A stretch of 64,000 nt of DNA from Actinomycetospora lutea (GCF_028737205.1 NZ_JAQZAL010000006.1:153226-217225); one strand, 5' to 3'; shown: positions 42,298 to 52,272, numbered from the stretch's first letter. The notes: generated by a model from the letters alone, not told the origin. A program made the numbers and translations.

Positions 42298-43182
42298 ATG
42301 TCGATCTTCCTCAACGAGAACAGCAAGGTCATCGTCCAGGGCCTCACCGGCTCCGAGGGCATGAAGCACGGGCGCAAGATGCTCGCCGCGGGCACGCAGC
42401 TCGTCGGTGGCGTCAACGCCCGCAAGGCCGGGACGAGTGTCGACCTCGACGGCACCGACGTGCCGGTGTTCGGCGGCGTCGAGGAGGCCATGAAGGAGAC
42501 CGGGGCCGACGTCTCGGTGCTCTTCGTGCCCCCGAAGTTCGCCAAGGACGCCGTCATCGAGGCGGTCGACGCGGGCATCGGCCTGGCCGTGGTCATCACC
42601 GAGGGCATCCCGGTGCACGACTCCGCCTGGTTCTGGTCGCACGCCTCGGCGAACGGCAACCGCACCCGCATCATCGGGCCGAACTGCCCGGGGATCATCT
42701 CGCCGTCGAAGTCCCTCGCGGGCATCATCCCGGCGAACATCTCCGGCCCCGGCAAGATGGGTCTGGTGTCGAAGTCCGGCACGCTGACCTACCAGATGAT
42801 GTTCGAGCTGCGCGACGTCGGCTTCTCCACCGCGATCGGCATCGGCGGCGACCCGATCATCGGGACGACGCACATCGACGCCCTCGAGGCGTTCGAGGCC
42901 GACCCCGACACCGAGGCGATCGTGATGATCGGCGAGATCGGTGGTGACGCCGAGGAGCGGGCCGCGGACTTCATCAAGGCCAACGTGACCAAGCCCGTCG
43001 TGGGCTACGTTGCGGGGTTCACGGCCCCCGAGGGCAAGACGATGGGCCACGCCGGCGCCATCGTCTCGGGTTCCGCGGGGACCGCGCAGGCCAAGAAGGA
43101 GGCGCTCGAGGCCGCGGGGGTGAGGGTGGGCAAGACTCCCACCGAGACCGCCGACCTCGCGCGCTCGCTGATCAACGGCTGA
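42298..43182 (+). CDS. sucD: Succinyl-CoA synthetase alpha subunit
   Basis: A 294-residue subunit with the CoA-binding Rossmann domain ([16 protein letters not shown]) and the phosphohistidine loop [14 protein letters not shown] near residue 251. [11 protein letters not shown] and [11 protein letters not shown] are the family signatures. Complete length and motifs; ATG 42298 is one base after the sucC stop, so the two are translationally linked. Confidence 0.97.
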   Translation: MSIFLNENSKVIVQGLTGSEGMKHGRKMLAAGTQLVGGVNARKAGTSVDLDGTDVPVFGGVEEAMKETGADVSVLFVPPKFAKDAVIEAVDAGIGLAVVITEGIPVHDSAWFWSHASANGNRTRIIGPNCPGIISPSKSLAGIIPANISGPGKMGLVSKSGTLTYQMMFELRDVGFSTAIGIGGDPIIGTTHIDALEAFEADPDTEAIVMIGEIGGDAEERAADFIKANVTKPVVGYVAGFTAPEGKTMGHAGAIVSGSAGTAQAKKEALEAAGVRVGKTPTETADLARSLING

Positions 43183-43239
43183 TCAGCGCCTGACAGCACC
43201 TGCTCCAGGCCGACACCGCCGTCCCCGGGAGGACACCTC

Positions 43240-44811
43240 ATGAGCTCACCGACGCAGGGCCCGCCCCCGGGCGGCCCGTCCGGTCAGCGACCGGGTCAGG
43301 CGGCACAGGGACCGGGTGGCTGGGGTGCCGGCGGCGGCTCGTACGGGTCCCCCGGCACTCCCGGTGGTGCCCCCTACGGGGGGTCCTCCTGGGCCGGCGC
43401 CGGTCAGCAGCAGCAACAGCCCCAGCAACAGCCGCAGCCGTACGGGGCTCCGGGTCAGGCGCAGGGTCAGGGGTACGGCTCGCCGGCCCCGGGCCAGGCG
43501 CCCGGCTGGGGGCAGGGAGCCGGCGCCGCGCCGTCGTCGTCCCCGCCGCAGACCGGGGGCTTCCCCGCGGCCACGACCACGATCACGGCCACGCCCGAGA
43601 CCGGCGGGTCGGACGGCGGGGCCCGGCACGGGACGGCGGGGTCGGGCTCCGGTGTCGAGCGCGGCGTCGCGCTGGGCGCGGGGGCCCTCGCCCTGCTCGC
43701 CTATATCCTGACGTTCTTCGGCTCCGCCGAGGCGTCGGGCGTGGCCTCGGACCTGAGCGCGGCGTTCGGCTCGCTGTTCTACATGCCGCTGGTGCTCGCC
43801 GGCGGCCTGCTCACCGCCGCGTCGCCGCTGCCCCGCAGCCCGGACACGCTCGTGCCGGGCGCGGTCGTCGGGGTCACCGGCGCGCTGGCGATGCTCCCGC
43901 TGCTCGCCTACGCCGACGCGCTGCTCGTCGTGCAGGTGGTGCTCGCGGTGCTCGCCGCCGTCGCCGCCGTGGTCGCCGCGCTGTTCGGCGCCGGGGTCAT
44001 CAGCGCTCCCGCCGCGCGGCCGGCATCGGCGGGCTTCGGCGCCCCCGCTGCCGGGGGGCAGGCCGGGGGACCCGGCGGACCGGGCGCGCAGCCGACCCCC
44101 GCCGGGCCGTGGGGCGGGCCGGGCGGCCCGCCCTCGGGGGGCATGTCCTCCCCGGGGGCCCAGCAGCAGCCCGGCTACGGCGCTCCGGGACAGCACACCG
44201 GGCCGGGGTCCGGGCAGTTCGCGGCCCCGCGCGGCCAGGGCGCGCCGGGCTCCGGGCCGGCGTCGGGTGGTCCGGCCTCGGGGCCGCCCTCCGGTCCGTT
44301 CGGGGCCGGGTACGGGTCGGCCGCCACCACGCAGGTCGTGCCCAGCGCGACGGCCGGCGGTCAGGGTGGTCAGGGCGCCCATGGCTCTGCCGGCGGCGAT
44401 GCCGGGGGGTCCGCGTCCCGTGACGACGCGACGTCGAACGGCCCCGGGTCGTCGGGCCCGGGCGCGGGGCCCGGGTCGTCCGACGCCGGCACCCCGGCGG
44501 GTTCGCCCGGCTTCAGCTCCTACGGGTCGGGCGAGTCGTCGACCGCCGGCGACGGCCCGAGCACCCCGCCGCAGGGCACCCCCCAGGCGTCGTCCGGCGT
44601 CAGTTCCACGCCGGGTTACGGCATCCCCTCCACCGGCTGGGGCGCCCCGTCGGGCCCCGGCACCGGCTCGGGGCCGGCGAACGGTCCGGTCGCCCCGCCG
44701 CCCGGTGGCGAGCGCCGCGGCGCCCACGAGTCCGGCGAGGACCCCGGCCGCCCGGCCGGGGACACGGCGTCCCCGGACGACCGACGCGGCGAGTGGGGCT
44801 CCCCGCGCTGA
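43240..44811 (+). CDS. DUF5336 membrane protein with Pro/Gly/Gln-rich tails
   Basis: A 523-residue protein. Residues 1-135 are rich in Gly, Pro and Gln ([14 protein letters not shown]), then four predicted membrane helices at about 140-255 ([20 protein letters not shown] starts the first), then about 270 residues of Gly/Pro/Ser-rich low complexity. The four-helix core and the position after sucD match mycobacterial Rv0954, a DUF5336 (34-kDa antigen-like) protein. In mycobacteria this family is linked to the divisome; the role here is inferred from that. ATG 43240 follows GGGAGGA. Confidence 0.85.
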   Translation: MSSPTQGPPPGGPSGQRPGQAAQGPGGWGAGGGSYGSPGTPGGAPYGGSSWAGAGQQQQQPQQQPQPYGAPGQAQGQGYGSPAPGQAPGWGQGAGAAPSSSPPQTGGFPAATTTITATPETGGSDGGARHGTAGSGSGVERGVALGAGALALLAYILTFFGSAEASGVASDLSAAFGSLFYMPLVLAGGLLTAASPLPRSPDTLVPGAVVGVTGALAMLPLLAYADALLVVQVVLAVLAAVAAVVAALFGAGVISAPAARPASAGFGAPAAGGQAGGPGGPGAQPTPAGPWGGPGGPPSGGMSSPGAQQQPGYGAPGQHTGPGSGQFAAPRGQGAPGSGPASGGPASGPPSGPFGAGYGSAATTQVVPSATAGGQGGQGAHGSAGGDAGGSASRDDATSNGPGSSGPGAGPGSSDAGTPAGSPGFSSYGSGESSTAGDGPSTPPQGTPQASSGVSSTPGYGIPSTGWGAPSGPGTGSGPANGPVAPPPGGERRGAHESGEDPGRPAGDTASPDDRRGEWGSPR

Positions 44812-44915
44812 CGAAGCCCACCTCCTGGTGATCAGGAGCGCGGGGTGACCGCGGGACGCGTCGTGAGGTACCCGGCGCGCTCGTGATCACGGGTGAGCCC
44901 GGCGAGCCCGTGCTG

Positions 44916-44981
44916 CGGCGTGTCGCTCAAACGAGGATGTGGCGATCCTGGCGTCACACGCCAGCGATGCCGCATCGCTCG
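44916..44981. repeat. 66-base dispersed palindromic repeat, copy 2
   Basis: The second copy of the element at 20618-20683, same orientation, five mismatches over 66 bases. The terminal palindrome retains 8-base arms (AGCGATGC around C). It lies between the DUF5336 and DUF6350 genes on the same strand, so it is not restricted to convergent junctions. Confidence 0.85.
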
Positions 44982-45056
44982 CACGCCCCACCGGCGAGGC
45001 CGACGGCGCGGCGTGGCGGCGGGTCCTCGTGTCCGCGGTTTGACAGGGTCGGGAGC

Positions 45057-46469
45057 GTGACCGTCCCGACCAGCCAGTCCCCGCGACGCGGCGGGCGGGG
45101 GAGTCGCACGGCCACCGCCACCGCGCACGACCCCGGCTGGGTGCCGGTCCTCGCGCGCGTGGCGCTCCTGCCGCCGCTGACCCTCTACGGCGTCGCCGTG
45201 GTGCTCGCCGGCGTGATCGCCGCGCTGGCGTCCGGCACGACGCCGGGCGGGGAGCCGGGGCTCGGGCAGGCGCTCGCCGTCGGCATCCCGCTGTGGCTGG
45301 TCGCGCACCTCGTCCCGCTGCAGGTCACCGGGGTGCCGCTGGGCACGCTGCCCCTCGCCCCCGCCCTGCTGCTCGCCACCCTGGTCGCGAGCGAGGCCCG
45401 CGGCGCGGTCGCCCGCCTCGGGCGTCGCGCCGACGGGCGCACCGCCGGTCTCCTGCACGGGGTCGGCGTGCCCGTCGTGGCCACGGCCGCCGCGGCGCAC
45501 GCGGTGATCGGCGTGCTCGCGGCGGCGCTGCTCACCCCCGAGGCCGTCGTCGACGCGTCGCCGGGGCTCGCCGGCGTGGTGTGCGGGCTGCTCGCGGGCC
45601 TCGCCGCGCTGGCCGGCGTCGCCCGCCCCTGCGGACTGCTCGCGCTGCCCCGCCGCCTGCCGGGGTGGGCGCGCCAGGGCCTGCAGGGCGGCTTCCTCGC
45701 GACCACGGCGCTGCTCACCGCCGGCGCGGGCCTGCTGCTCGCCGCCCTGCTCGCCGACACCGCCGCGGTGCGCGAGGTGCTCGCCGACGTCGCCCCCGAG
45801 GCGGGCAGCGGGGCCGGCCTCACCCTGCTCACGCTCGCCTACCTGCCGAACGCCGTCGTCGCGGCCGCGGCCTGGCTCGTCGGGCCGGGCGTGGCGATCG
45901 GGGCCGCCTCGGCGACCCCGATGGCGATCACGTCGGGGCTGCTGCCGCCCGTGCCGCTCGCGGCGCTGCTGCCGCAGAGCCCGCCGCCGACCTGGGCGGG
46001 ACTCGCGTTCGCCGTCCCGCTGGCCGTCGGGAGCATCGTGGGCTGGCGCCTGGCCCCGACCGCCGCCGACGCCCCGTCGCGCGTGAAGGCGACCGTCACC
46101 GCGGCGGTCACCGCCGCGGTGCTCCTGGGCCTCGCGGCGGCCCTGTCCGGCGGGCGGCTCGGCGGGGGGCCGTTCGACCCGGTCGAGGTGCCGGCCGTGC
46201 CCGTGGCCCTCGCGGTGCTGGGCTGGGTGCTCGTGCCCGGGCTGGTCGTCGCGCTGCTCGCGGTCCCGCTCGGGACCGTGCCCGACCGCTCCCGGCGCCG
46301 CCCCTCGACCACGAAGCGCCGCACCCCCGGGAAGACCGCCGACGACGCGCCGGGGACCGCCGCCACCGCCGGGGCACCGGCGGACGCCGGCGCCTCTCCC
46401 GCCGACTCCGCGACGTCGGCGGAGGAGCCGAACGAGGGCGTCCGACCTGCGGAGGAACCACGCCGCTAA
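45057..46469 (+). CDS. DUF6350 / PerM-like polytopic membrane protein
   Basis: A 470-residue protein with about ten predicted membrane helices (LPPLTLYGVAVVLAGVIAAL near the start, LTLLTLAYLPNAVVAAAAWL in the middle) and a 60-residue disordered tail rich in Ala, Thr and Glu. Position between DUF5336 and purN matches mycobacterial Rv0955 (PerM), a divisome-related membrane protein needed for persistence. GTG 45057 follows GGGAG. A longer frame from 44883 would translate the 66-base repeat and is rejected. Confidence 0.85.
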   Translation: MTVPTSQSPRRGGRGSRTATATAHDPGWVPVLARVALLPPLTLYGVAVVLAGVIAALASGTTPGGEPGLGQALAVGIPLWLVAHLVPLQVTGVPLGTLPLAPALLLATLVASEARGAVARLGRRADGRTAGLLHGVGVPVVATAAAAHAVIGVLAAALLTPEAVVDASPGLAGVVCGLLAGLAALAGVARPCGLLALPRRLPGWARQGLQGGFLATTALLTAGAGLLLAALLADTAAVREVLADVAPEAGSGAGLTLLTLAYLPNAVVAAAAWLVGPGVAIGAASATPMAITSGLLPPVPLAALLPQSPPPTWAGLAFAVPLAVGSIVGWRLAPTAADAPSRVKATVTAAVTAAVLLGLAAALSGGRLGGGPFDPVEVPAVPVALAVLGWVLVPGLVVALLAVPLGTVPDRSRRRPSTTKRRTPGKTADDAPGTAATAGAPADAGASPADSATSAEEPNEGVRPAEEPRR

Positions 46470-46542
46470 CCTGGACGCCGACACCCACGGCGGCCCGGGA
46501 GCAGCGCTGACCACCACCGAGCAGCACCGGCTGACTCTGCCC

Positions 46543-47148
46543 GTGCCCGCCCGCGTCGTCGTCCTGGCCTCCGGCTCGGGGAGTCTGCTGCAGGCGCTGC
46601 TCGACGCGTGCGAGGGCGAGCACTACCCGGCGCGCGTCGTCACCGTCGTCTCCGACCGCACCGCGGTGGGCGCGCTGGACCGTGCCACGGCCGCGGGCGT
46701 CGACACCGCGGTGGTGCCGCCGGCCGAGTTCGCCGACCGAGCCGACTGGGACGCCGCGCTCGCCGAGGCCGTCGCCGCCGCCGAGCCCGACCTCGTCGTG
46801 TCCGCCGGGTTCGCCCGGCTGCTCGGCACGGCGTTCCTGGCCCGCTTCGGCGGCCGCACGATCAACACGCACCCGGCGCTGCTGCCGGCGTTCCCGGGCG
46901 CCCACCCGGTGCGCGACACCGTCGCCTACGGGGTGAAGGTCACCGGGGCGACCGTGCACCTGGTCGACGCCGGCGTGGACACCGGCCCGGTGCTGGCCCA
47001 GGAGGCCGTCACCGTCGAGCCCGACGACACCGAGGACACGCTGCACGAGCGCATCAAGGTGGTGGAGCGGCGCGTGCTCGTCGAGACCGTGGCCGCTCTG
47101 GCCCGCCACGGCGCCACCGTCACCGGACGAGGAGTGAGGATTCCGTGA
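46543..47148 (+). CDS. purN: Phosphoribosylglycinamide formyltransferase
   Basis: A 201-residue formyl-THF-dependent GAR transformylase of purine synthesis. It has [20 protein letters not shown] (phosphate loop), the catalytic region [20 protein letters not shown] with N and H, and the D in [19 protein letters not shown]. The start is GTG 46543; no better upstream start is seen. The stop overlaps the purH GTG as GTGA. Confidence 0.95.
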   Translation: MPARVVVLASGSGSLLQALLDACEGEHYPARVVTVVSDRTAVGALDRATAAGVDTAVVPPAEFADRADWDAALAEAVAAAEPDLVVSAGFARLLGTAFLARFGGRTINTHPALLPAFPGAHPVRDTVAYGVKVTGATVHLVDAGVDTGPVLAQEAVTVEPDDTEDTLHERIKVVERRVLVETVAALARHGATVTGRGVRIP

Positions 47149-48734
47149 CCGACGCCATCGAGGGCCGCCGGCCCATCCGCCGCGCCCTGGTCAGCGTGTT
47201 CGACAAGGCCGGCCTGCTCGACCTCGCGACGGGCCTGCACGCCGCCGGCGTCGAGGTCGTGTCCACGGGGTCCACCGCCGGGCGGATCGCCGACGCCGGC
47301 GTCCCCGTCACGCGCGTCGAGGAGCTCACCGGGTTCCCGGAGTGCCTCGACGGCCGGGTGAAGACGCTGCACCCGCGTGTGCACGCCGGGCTGCTCGCCG
47401 ACTCGCGGCTGCCCACGCACGTCAGCCAGCTCGAGGAGCTCGGCATCGCGCCGTTCGACCTGCTGGTGGTCAACCTCTACCCGTTCACGCAGACGGTCGC
47501 GTCCGGGGCCTCGCCCGACGACTGCGTCGAGCAGATCGACATCGGCGGTCCTGCGATGATCCGGGCGTCCGCGAAGAACCACGAGACGATGACCGTGATC
47601 ACCGATCCGACGCGCTACCCGTGGCTGCTCGAGCAGGCCAAGAACGGCGGCGTCACGCTCGCCGACCGCCGCGCCCTCGCGGCCGAGGCCTTCCGCCACA
47701 CCGCGTCCTACGACGTGGCGGTCGCTTCGTGGATGGGCAACGTGCTCGCCTCCGACCCGGATCCGTCGGTGCCCGGCTCGCCGTTCCCGGGCTGGGTCGG
47801 CACCACGGCCCGACGCCGGGCCGTGCTGCGCTACGGCGAGAACCCGCACCAGGCCGCCGCGCTCTACGGCGACCCGGAGGTGACCTCGGGCGTCGCCGGC
47901 GCGACGCAGCTGCACGGCAAGGAGATGTCGTACAACAACTACGTCGACACCGACGCCGCCTGGCGCGCGGCCCACGACCACGACGGCGTCTGCGTCGCGA
48001 TCATCAAGCACGCCAACCCGTGCGGGATCGCCGTCGCGACCGGTGACGACGACGTGGCCGCCGTGCACCGCAAGGCCCACGCCTGCGACCCCACCAGCGC
48101 GTTCGGTGGCGTCATCGCGACGAACACCGAGGTCGGCGTGGCGATGGCCGAGACCGTCTCCGAGATCTTCACCGAGGTGATCGTGGCGCCGTCCTACGCC
48201 GAGGGCGCGGTCGAGGTGCTGGCCCGCAAGAAGAACATCCGCGTGCTGACCGCGACGTGGACGCCCGCCCCGGTCGAGCAGCGCCCGATCTCCGGGGGCC
48301 TGCTGCTGCAGCAGCACGACGCCGTCGACGCCCCGGGCGACGACCCGGCGTCGTGGACCCTGGCCTGCGGCTCTCCGGCCTCCGAGGACGTGCTCGCCGA
48401 CCTCGCCTTCGCCTGGCGTGCCTGCCGCGCGGTGAAGTCGAACGCGATCCTGCTGGCCCACGACGGCGCCACCGTCGGCGTCGGCATGGGCCAGGTCAAC
48501 CGCGTCGACGCCGCGCGCCTCGCGGTCGCCCGCGCCGGCGACCGCGTGACCGGCTCGGTGGCGGCGTCGGACGCGTTCTTCCCGTTCCCGGACGGCTTCG
48601 AGGTCCTCGCCGACGCCGGGGTCGCGGCCGTCGTCCAGCCCGGCGGGTCGGTGCGCGACGAGCAGACGATCGAGGCGGCGCAGCGGGCCGGCGTGACGAT
48701 GTACCTCACGGGCACCCGCCACTTCGCCCACTAG
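47145..48734 (+). CDS. purH: Bifunctional AICAR transformylase / IMP cyclohydrolase
   Basis: A 529-residue enzyme for the last two steps to IMP. The N-terminal MGS-like cyclohydrolase domain has [20 protein letters not shown] and [15 protein letters not shown]; the C-terminal transformylase has [24 protein letters not shown] (catalytic K-H) and [12 protein letters not shown]. It ends with the conserved TGTRHFAH. Complete. It is coupled to purN. Downstream the DNA has a short duplicated AGAGCCCACC. Confidence 0.97.
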   Translation: MTDAIEGRRPIRRALVSVFDKAGLLDLATGLHAAGVEVVSTGSTAGRIADAGVPVTRVEELTGFPECLDGRVKTLHPRVHAGLLADSRLPTHVSQLEELGIAPFDLLVVNLYPFTQTVASGASPDDCVEQIDIGGPAMIRASAKNHETMTVITDPTRYPWLLEQAKNGGVTLADRRALAAEAFRHTASYDVAVASWMGNVLASDPDPSVPGSPFPGWVGTTARRRAVLRYGENPHQAAALYGDPEVTSGVAGATQLHGKEMSYNNYVDTDAAWRAAHDHDGVCVAIIKHANPCGIAVATGDDDVAAVHRKAHACDPTSAFGGVIATNTEVGVAMAETVSEIFTEVIVAPSYAEGAVEVLARKKNIRVLTATWTPAPVEQRPISGGLLLQQHDAVDAPGDDPASWTLACGSPASEDVLADLAFAWRACRAVKSNAILLAHDGATVGVGMGQVNRVDAARLAVARAGDRVTGSVAASDAFFPFPDGFEVLADAGVAAVVQPGGSVRDEQTIEAAQRAGVTMYLTGTRHFAH

Positions 48735-48751
48735 AGCCCACCAGAGCCCAC

Positions 48752-49648
48752 CTAGAGCTGCTGGCGCAGCCACGCCCCCGCGCGGGCCAGTGCGGCCGCC
48801 GCCTCGGGGTAGACCCCGACGCCGAGCTGGAAGAAGTGCTGCATCTGCGGCCCGACGTCCAGGGTGACCGGGACGTCGGCCAGCGCGGCGGCGCGGGTGA
48901 CGGCGAGGGCGTCGTCGAGCAGCACCTCGTGGCTCCCGACCTGCACCAGCAGCGGGGGCCAGGCGGCGGCGACGTCGGTGGGCGAGGCGAGCGCGGGCGA
49001 GGCGGCGGGGTCGGTGGGGTCGTGGCCGTCGAGGTACTGGCGGGCCATCCGCGTCAGGCTCTCGCGGCTGCACTCGAGGTCGACGGCGCGGCGGGCCTCG
49101 AAGGACGGCGCCGAGCAGGTGAGGTCGGCCCACGGCGACATCAGGTAGGCCGCCGCCGGGCGGGCGAGCCCGGCGCGCGCGGCGGCCAGCAGCGTCTCGA
49201 GGACCAGCCCGCCCCCGGACGACTCGCCGGCCAGCACGAGGCGCCCGCTCGGGACCCCCTGCTGCTCGAGCAGCCACCGGGCGGCCGCGACCGCCGCGTC
49301 GACGTCCTGCGGGTAGGGGTGCTCGGGGGCGAGCGGGTAGTCCAGCAGGAGCACGCGGGCGTCGAGTGCCCGGGCGAGGTGGCCCGAGAACTTGTGGCGT
49401 GACGCGGGCGAGGTGATGACGTGCCCGCCGCCGAACAGGTAGAGGACGGTGCTGGTGGGCGCGCGGTCCGTCGCCTGGACCCATGTCCCCGCGACGCCGT
49501 CGGCGGGCTCGTACGCGACGTGCTCGGGGGTGGCGGTGAGGTCCTCGGCGTGCTCGCCGGCCTCCCGCTGCGCCGTCAGCGGCATCTCGGCCATCCGCGG
49601 CGCCCCACGCAACATGTCGGCGAAGCGCTGGGCCTCGGCACTCACCAC
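48752..49648 (-). CDS. HSL-family alpha/beta-hydrolase (esterase)
   Basis: A 298-residue esterase of the hormone-sensitive-lipase family. The oxyanion motif usually HGGG reads FGGGHV; the nucleophile motif is AGESSGGGLVLE; the acid and histidine are in VGSHEVLLDD and MQHFFQL. GTG 49648 has GAGGAGG at good spacing (GTG 49645 is the alternative). It lies 11 bases downstream of the DHA2 exporter gene, so the two are an operon. Substrate probably a short-chain or aromatic ester. Confidence 0.87.
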   Translation of the reverse strand: MVSAEAQRFADMLRGAPRMAEMPLTAQREAGEHAEDLTATPEHVAYEPADGVAGTWVQATDRAPTSTVLYLFGGGHVITSPASRHKFSGHLARALDARVLLLDYPLAPEHPYPQDVDAAVAAARWLLEQQGVPSGRLVLAGESSGGGLVLETLLAAARAGLARPAAAYLMSPWADLTCSAPSFEARRAVDLECSRESLTRMARQYLDGHDPTDPAASPALASPTDVAAAWPPLLVQVGSHEVLLDDALAVTRAAALADVPVTLDVGPQMQHFFQLGVGVYPEAAAALARAGAWLRQQL

Positions 49649-49659
49649 GGTCGTCCTCC

Positions 49660-51057
49660 TCAGGTCGGGACGGGGTCGGCGGCCGCGACCCGGTGCCGCG
49701 GCCACTGGCTGACCAGGGCGGCGACCCCGGCGACGAGCAGGAGCGCGGCGATCGCGATCAGCGTGAGGGCGAGGCCGGCCGTGGTGGGCGGGTGCGGGCC
49801 GACGGCCTCGATCACCGCGGTGGCCGCGACGATGCCGATGCCGCCGACGCAGATCAGCGAGGTGAGCACGACCCCGGTGCCCTCGGCCGAGCGCTGTGGC
49901 GACAGGACGTTCTGCACGGCGAGCGGGCCGAGCCCGTAGCCCATGCCGGTGGTGAGCCCGCAGAGCCCGAGCGCGACGACGTAGAGCGGCAGCGGCGCGG
50001 CCAGCGCGAGCAGCACGAGCGCCGGCGCGGAGGCCAGCACCGACACGGCCATGACGAGGCCGGGCGGGACCTTCGTCGTCAGCCACCCCGACAGCGGCCC
50101 GGTCGCGGCGAGCCCGACCGAGGACACGACGAAGGCCAGCCCCGCGGCCGCGGCCGGGAGCCCCCGCAAGGTCTGCAGGTCGATGGTCGCGGCGACGACG
50201 TAGGCCACGGTGCCGACGTTGGCCAGGGTGCCGGCGAGGCAGAGCAGGACGAACACGCGGTTGCGCACGAGCGAGGGCTGGACGAGCGGCGCGGCGGCGT
50301 GGCGCTCGCGGACCGCGAAGGCGGCGAGCAGCGCCACCCCGCCGAGCAGCGGTCCCCACGTCACGGGGGCGGTCCAGCCCTCGACGCCGACGTCGTCGAT
50401 CGCCACGCTGATCGCGACGAGACCGCCGACGACGGTCGCGACGCCCCACCAGTCGAGGGTCCGCAGGTCGCGGCCCGCCTCCTCGTCACGCGACGTGCGC
50501 ATCCGGCGCCCGCCCCAGAGCGCGACCAGCGCCACCGGCACGTTGACGAGGAACACCCAGCGCCAGCCGATCGTCGAGGACAGGACGCCGCCGACGACCG
50601 GCCCGAGGGCGGTGCCGACGCCCGAGATGCCGAGGAGCACCCCGGTCACCTTCGGACGTTCCTGTTCGGTCGTCGCGTTGGTGACCAGCGCGAAACTCGA
50701 CGGCATGATCAGCGCGGCGCCCACCCCCTGCGCCACGCGCGCGCCGATGAGCACCGGGACGGAGCTCGCCAGGCCGCAGACCAGCGAGCTCAGTCCGAAC
50801 AGCGCGATCCCGGCGAGCACGACCTCGCGCCGCCCGAGCATGTCGCCGAGCCGTCCGCTCGGGATGAGCAGCGCCCCCAGCGCGATCATGTAGCCGCTCA
50901 GCAGCCACTGCAGGTTCGTGACCGTGGTGCCCAGCTCGAGGGCGATCGTCGGCAGGGCGAGGCCCAGCGAGAAGAAGTCGAGCTGGATGCAGAAGAGACC
51001 CGCGGCGACGGGGAGGAACGGCGTTGCGGCACGCACCGTAGCCGTCGACAGGGCCAT
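49660..51057 (-). CDS. DHA2-type MFS drug exporter
   Basis: A 465-residue protein with about 14 predicted helices. Motif A is GRLGDMLGRREVVLAG, motif C-like GVGTALGPVVGG occurs in helix 5, and LDFFSLGLALPTIALELG begins the first helix (the aspartate is kept). It belongs to the EmrB/QacA (14-helix) exporters. It is divergent from a chorismate-mutase-like gene across 64 bases and precedes an esterase, a grouping seen in aromatic metabolite export. Confidence 0.87.
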   Translation of the reverse strand: MALSTATVRAATPFLPVAAGLFCIQLDFFSLGLALPTIALELGTTVTNLQWLLSGYMIALGALLIPSGRLGDMLGRREVVLAGIALFGLSSLVCGLASSVPVLIGARVAQGVGAALIMPSSFALVTNATTEQERPKVTGVLLGISGVGTALGPVVGGVLSSTIGWRWVFLVNVPVALVALWGGRRMRTSRDEEAGRDLRTLDWWGVATVVGGLVAISVAIDDVGVEGWTAPVTWGPLLGGVALLAAFAVRERHAAAPLVQPSLVRNRVFVLLCLAGTLANVGTVAYVVAATIDLQTLRGLPAAAAGLAFVVSSVGLAATGPLSGWLTTKVPPGLVMAVSVLASAPALVLLALAAPLPLYVVALGLCGLTTGMGYGLGPLAVQNVLSPQRSAEGTGVVLTSLICVGGIGIVAATAVIEAVGPHPPTTAGLALTLIAIAALLLVAGVAALVSQWPRHRVAAADPVPT

Positions 51058-51121
51058 GAGGAGTACGTTAGGGCGTCATGCTCAGTTCGTCATCACTCTG
51101 CGTCGTTCAAGTGGAGGTCCG

Positions 51122-51442
51122 ATGACCGAGGAGCTCGAGATCCTGCGCGCGGAGCTCGACCGCATCGACCAGGCCCTCTACGCCCTGGTGCGCGACCGGA
51201 TGCGGTGCATCGAGCGCGTCGGGGCGGTGAAGGCCCGCGCGTCGATGGCGGTGTTCCAGCCCGGGCGCGCGGAGGAGGTCGAGCAGCAGGCCGCCGACTT
51301 CGCCCGCGACAACGGCCTGTCCGGGACCTTCCTCGTCCGGCTCGCCGACCTGCTCATGGAGGAGGCGATCCGGGTCGAGGAGGCGATCGTCGCTCAGTCC
51401 GGGGTGTCGAACGACGGGCCCGCGAACTCGCCGCCGACGTAG
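51122..51442 (+). CDS. Second chorismate-mutase-like protein (AroQ fold)
   Basis: A 106-residue all-helical protein with the AroQ pattern: LRAELDRIDQALYALVRDRM, AVKARASMAVFQPGRAEEV and a final helix DLLMEEAIRVEEAIV. Residues R9, R26 or R28, K37, R49 and E52 can be placed at the catalytic positions of the E. coli chorismate mutase domain. ATG 51122 follows GTGGAGGTCC. It differs from the AroQ-delta protein at 34650 and is closer to stand-alone mutases of secondary metabolism (PapB/isochorismate lyase-like group). It is divergent from a DHA2 exporter and its 3' end overlaps the convergent dehydrogenase gene by 49 bases. Confidence 0.75.
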   Translation: MTEELEILRAELDRIDQALYALVRDRMRCIERVGAVKARASMAVFQPGRAEEVEQQAADFARDNGLSGTFLVRLADLLMEEAIRVEEAIVAQSGVSNDGPANSPPT

Positions 51443-52170
51443 CCGTCGGTGGGGGCGGTGCGGTCGCCGACCTCCGCGGCGAACACCTCCGCGTCGTCCT
51501 GCGGGCGGTAGCCGATCTCGTGCGCGCCGGCCAGCGACCAGACCCGGCGCGTGTTGGCCGAGACGCCCCAGACGACGCGGAACCCGGGCGCACGGCAGGT
51601 CAGCGCGGCCTCGACGAGCCGGCCGCAGTCGTCGGGCGAGAGCCAGGTCGCGAGCCCGCGGGCGTTGGGCGGGGTGTCGCTGCAGGTGCCGATGCGCAGG
51701 CAGACGACGTCGAGGCCGTAGCGGTCGTGGTACAGGCTGCCCAGGGCCTCGCCGGTCACCTTGCTGACGCCGTAGTAGGTGTCCGGCCGGGTCGGGAGGT
51801 CGTCGGGGACGGGGTCCGTGGCGGGGTGGAAGCCGGCGGCGTGGTTGCTGCTCGCGAACACCACGCGGCCGACCCCGGCGCGGCGGGCGGCCTCGAACGC
51901 GACGTAGGTGCCGTGGATGTTGGTCGCGAGGATCCGGTCCCACGGCGCCTCGCCGCTCTGCCCGCCGAGGTGGACGACGGCGTCGACCCCGGCGCAGGCC
52001 TCGACCATCGCGTCGAGGTCGGTGACGGAGGCGGTGACCGCCTCTTCCTGCTCGCCCACGTCGTCCGGGGTGGCGATGTCGAGCAGGCGCAGCGTGTGCC
52101 CGGGACGGGGGAGGCGGGCCCGGAGGTAGCCGCCGATCCGCCCGGAGGCGCCGGTGACCAGGACGCGCAT
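51394..52170 (-). CDS. NAD-dependent epimerase/dehydrogenase, uronate-dehydrogenase-like
   Basis: A 258-residue extended SDR protein. The nucleotide motif is VLVTGASGRIGGYL, the catalytic pair YxxxK is in TYYGVSKVTGE, and SSNHAAGFH and RIGTCSDTP are typical of uronate dehydrogenases, which oxidise hexuronates to lactones. ATG 52170. It overlaps the convergent chorismate-mutase-like gene by 49 bases at the 3' end. Function in this group is uncertain. Confidence 0.82.
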   Translation of the reverse strand: MRVLVTGASGRIGGYLRARLPRPGHTLRLLDIATPDDVGEQEEAVTASVTDLDAMVEACAGVDAVVHLGGQSGEAPWDRILATNIHGTYVAFEAARRAGVGRVVFASSNHAAGFHPATDPVPDDLPTRPDTYYGVSKVTGEALGSLYHDRYGLDVVCLRIGTCSDTPPNARGLATWLSPDDCGRLVEAALTCRAPGFRVVWGVSANTRRVWSLAGAHEIGYRPQDDAEVFAAEVGDRTAPTDGYVGGEFAGPSFDTPD

Positions 52171-52213
52171 GGGTCTCCTCCGTTCTCGTGACCTCACCCG
52201 CAGGGCTCGGCGG

Positions 52214-52236
52214 TTGTCGGGGGTGTGGGTTAGCGT
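52214..52236 (+). promoter_or_regulatory. PafBC-type damage promoter of imuA'
   Basis: TTGTCGGGG (52214-52222), an exact 8-base spacer and TAGCGT (52231-52236) match the RecA-NDp consensus TTGTCRGTG-N8-TAnnnT with one mismatch. The LexA box lies 10 bases further downstream, so both damage-response arms converge on this promoter. Confidence 0.65.
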
Positions 52237-52245
52237 TCTCGGTGT

Positions 52246-52261
52246 TCGAACACGTGTTCGA
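52246..52261. promoter_or_regulatory. LexA (SOS) box of imuA'-imuB
   Basis: TCGAACACGTGTTCGA is a perfect 16-base palindrome and a perfect match to the actinobacterial LexA box TCGAAC-N4-GTTCGA. It sits 11 bases before the imuA' start. The identical 16 bases occur before dnaE2. Confidence 0.92.
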
Positions 52262-52272
52262 GGAGGGCGCTC

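Noticed and set aside
44883..45056. N-terminal extension of the DUF6350 protein
   Set aside because: It would translate the 66-base dispersed repeat; GTG 45057 has a ribosome site and gives the expected N terminus.
48732..48760. Duplicated AGAGCCCACC after purH as a functional element
   Set aside because: Only two short units at a gene end, no dyad and no other copies seen.
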